Shown here piece by piece: positions 4,557 to 5,517 of a stretch of DNA of 5,517 nucleotides. The notes below the pieces were generated by a model that saw only the letters and a list, made by a program, of their open reading frames with translations, was not told where the DNA came from and did not search any database. Both the position numbers and the translations under genes were made by a program. This DNA is from Methylorubrum extorquens (GTDB lineage Bacteria > Pseudomonadota > Alphaproteobacteria > Rhizobiales > Beijerinckiaceae), in assembly GCA_019695455.1 (NCBI GenBank), contig JAEUAC010000356.1:1-5517 (forward strand), written 5' to 3'. Position 1 is the first letter of the stretch; every line of letters begins with the position of its first letter.

Positions 4557-5330
4557 ATGTCCCGGATGCAGCAGGGCCCTTCCGGCGGTTGCGTCCCGCG
4601 GCCCGTCCCGCGATGGTGGCGCGACGCGACCGAGCCCGGACAAACGCTGATGGACACCCTCTCGCTCGTCCTCGACGCCTTTGCGCCGATCGCCGGGCGC
4701 CGCCTCGTCGACATCGGGTGCGGCCCCGGCGCGATGGCGGCCGCGCTCGCCGGCCACGGCGCACGGGTCACGGGAATCGATCCCGGCGCGGCGGCGGTCG
4801 CCGCCGCCAGGGCACGCGCGCCCGATTGCGCCTTCGAGGCCGGCTCGGCCGAAAGCCTGCCCTTCGCGGACGGGTCGTTCGACGGCGCGGTGATCCTCAA
4901 CGCCCTGCATCACGCCCCCGACCCGCGCGCCGCGCTCGACGAGGCGGCCCGGGTCGTCGTGCCGGGGGGCCGGATCGTCGTGGTCGAGCCTTTGGCAGAG
5001 GGCAGCTTCTTCGTGGCGCTCAGGCCCGTCGAGGACGAGACGGCGATCCGCGCGGCGGCGCAGGCCGCCATCGCCGACGCGATCGCGACCGGGCGGTTCC
5101 GCTGCCTTTCCGACACGACGTTCGTGCGCCGCGAGACTTTCTCTGACCGCGACGCCTTCCTCGAACGCGTCGCCGCGGTCGACCCGGCGCGGCGGGTCGC
5201 GATCCGCGACAACGCGGAGGCGATCGCCGCCGCCTTCGTGGCCGCGACCGAGTGCGATGCGGACGGGCGTTACACGCTGGTGCAGCCGCTGCGGGCCCAC
5301 GTCCTCGTCGCGGTGCCCGAGCCGGCTTGA
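4557..5330 (+). CDS. Class I SAM-dependent methyltransferase (Methyltransf_11 type)
   Basis: This encodes 257 residues from the ATG at 4557, preceded by GGGGAG (4545-4550) six bases upstream. The SAM-binding motif VDIGCGPG is at 51-58, the ribose-binding acidic residue in GIDP at 73-76 (Asp75), SAESLPF at 97-103, and the FDGAVILNALHHAPDP motif starts at 108. Next come a helix and VVPGGRIVVVEP, the usual order for UbiE/Methyltransf_11 (PF08241) enzymes. The C-terminal third (FRCLSDTTFVRRETFSDRDAF and on) is a variable substrate region that I cannot match. It is soluble and cytoplasmic. Quinone, small-molecule or lipid substrates are all possible. The in-frame open sequence upstream of 4557 is antisense to the DUF6894 and permease genes and has no domain, so I do not include it. 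The gene is divergent from DUF6894 and convergent with kdsA. Confidence 0.94.
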   Translation: MSRMQQGPSGGCVPRPVPRWWRDATEPGQTLMDTLSLVLDAFAPIAGRRLVDIGCGPGAMAAALAGHGARVTGIDPGAAAVAAARARAPDCAFEAGSAESLPFADGSFDGAVILNALHHAPDPRAALDEAARVVVPGGRIVVVEPLAEGSFFVALRPVEDETAIRAAAQAAIADAIATGRFRCLSDTTFVRRETFSDRDAFLERVAAVDPARRVAIRDNAEAIAAAFVAATECDADGRYTLVQPLRAHVLVAVPEPA

Positions 5331-5344
5331 GGCTTGAGGCTTGC
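5324..5344. repeat. 7-bp repeat, three units, across the methyltransferase stop
   Basis: GGCTTGA occurs at 5324-5330 and 5331-5337, then GGCTTGC at 5338-5344. The stop codon TGA at 5328-5330 is inside the first unit and the second unit repeats it in another frame. Slippage is the likely origin. Confidence 0.75.
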
Positions 5345-5365
5345 GCCTGGGCCCTATGCCCGCGC
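5343..5365. terminator. Possible bidirectional terminator between converging genes
   Basis: GCGC-CT-GGGC (5343-5352) pairs with GCCC-GCGC (5358-5365) as an eight-base GC stem with a two-base bulge and a five-base loop. It overlaps the last kdsA codons and has no T-tract on either strand, so efficiency is doubtful. The position between converging stops is its main support. Confidence 0.3.
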
Positions 5366-5517
5366 CTTGGCCAGTCGATCGAAGGCCAGCAGCTCGGACA
5401 GGAGCGCCGGCATGTCCCGCAAAGCCACCATGTTCGGGCCGTCGGACGGGGCGCGGTCGGGATCGGGATGGGTCTCGATGAAGACGCCGGCGACGCCGAC
5501 CGCGACGGCGGCCCTGG
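5354..5517 (-). CDS. kdsA: 3-deoxy-8-phosphooctulonate synthase (KdsA), C-terminal part
   Basis: The last 53 residues and the TAG stop (5356-5354) are visible; the rest lies beyond the right edge. KdsA condenses phosphoenolpyruvate with D-arabinose 5-phosphate to give KDO-8-phosphate for the lipopolysaccharide inner core, in the cytoplasm. The segment AVGVAGVFIETHP followed by DPDRAPSDGPNMV is the highly conserved end of the TIM barrel. The Glu of FIET and the Asp of SDGP are 11 residues apart, the same spacing as the metal-site Glu and Asp known in the metal-dependent Aquifex enzyme. The cysteine that separates metal-dependent from metal-independent forms is near the N-terminus and not visible. 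The C-terminus (LLAFDRLAKARA) is normal for alphaproteobacterial KdsA, so the 3' end is intact. In related genomes it often sits near pyrG and eno, which cannot be checked here. Confidence 0.95.
   Translation of the reverse strand, partial: RAAVAVGVAGVFIETHPDPDRAPSDGPNMVALRDMPALLSELLAFDRLAKARA

Noticed and set aside
4494..5300. Minus-strand open frame of 268 codons opposite the class I methyltransferase
   Set aside because: It is antisense to a gene with clear SAM-binding motifs and has no recognisable domain.

Overview
The window is GC-rich chromosomal DNA of an alphaproteobacterium. The set of small families (DUF6894, DUF2171, a PsiF-type protein), the NodS-like methyltransferase and promoter motifs matching the general-stress sigma factor EcfG point to Methylobacteriaceae, probably Methylobacterium. 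This is inferred from family knowledge; no search was run.

Layout. Positions 1-1628 hold five small minus-strand genes. From left to right they are a cupin protein cut by the left edge, a two-helix membrane protein, a secreted PsiF-repeat protein, a short unrecognised acidic protein and a DUF2171 protein. A divergent intergenic region (1629-1811) separates DUF2171 from a plus-strand NodS-like SAM methyltransferase with a Tat-type signal sequence. That gene converges on a minus-strand APC-family amino acid permease, which lies just downstream of a minus-strand DUF6894 gene. A second divergent region (4296-4556) leads to a plus-strand class I SAM methyltransferase. This converges on the 3' end of kdsA (KDO-8-phosphate synthase), cut by the right edge.

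How the genes may work together. kdsA is outer-membrane lipopolysaccharide housekeeping and the permease is a transporter; neither is tied to its neighbours by the sequence. The psiF-like, DUF2171 and NodS-like genes each have an upstream GGAAC-N16/17-(C/G)GTT motif, the EcfG signature. In the first two, the distance from -10 to start codon is identical and the same nine bases, CCTCACCGG, sit at the same offset. This suggests a small local general-stress regulon made of a secreted protein, a small cytoplasmic protein and a methyltransferase that may be exported.

The most unusual items are the Tat-type leader on a SAM-dependent methyltransferase, which also has a good internal start giving a cytoplasmic form of normal NodS length, and the matched EcfG promoter and leader modules. 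I see no mobile element, CRISPR array, rRNA or tRNA gene. The longer gene-free stretches are 783-1068, 1255-1394, 1629-1811 and 4296-4556; apart from the sites listed I see nothing in them.
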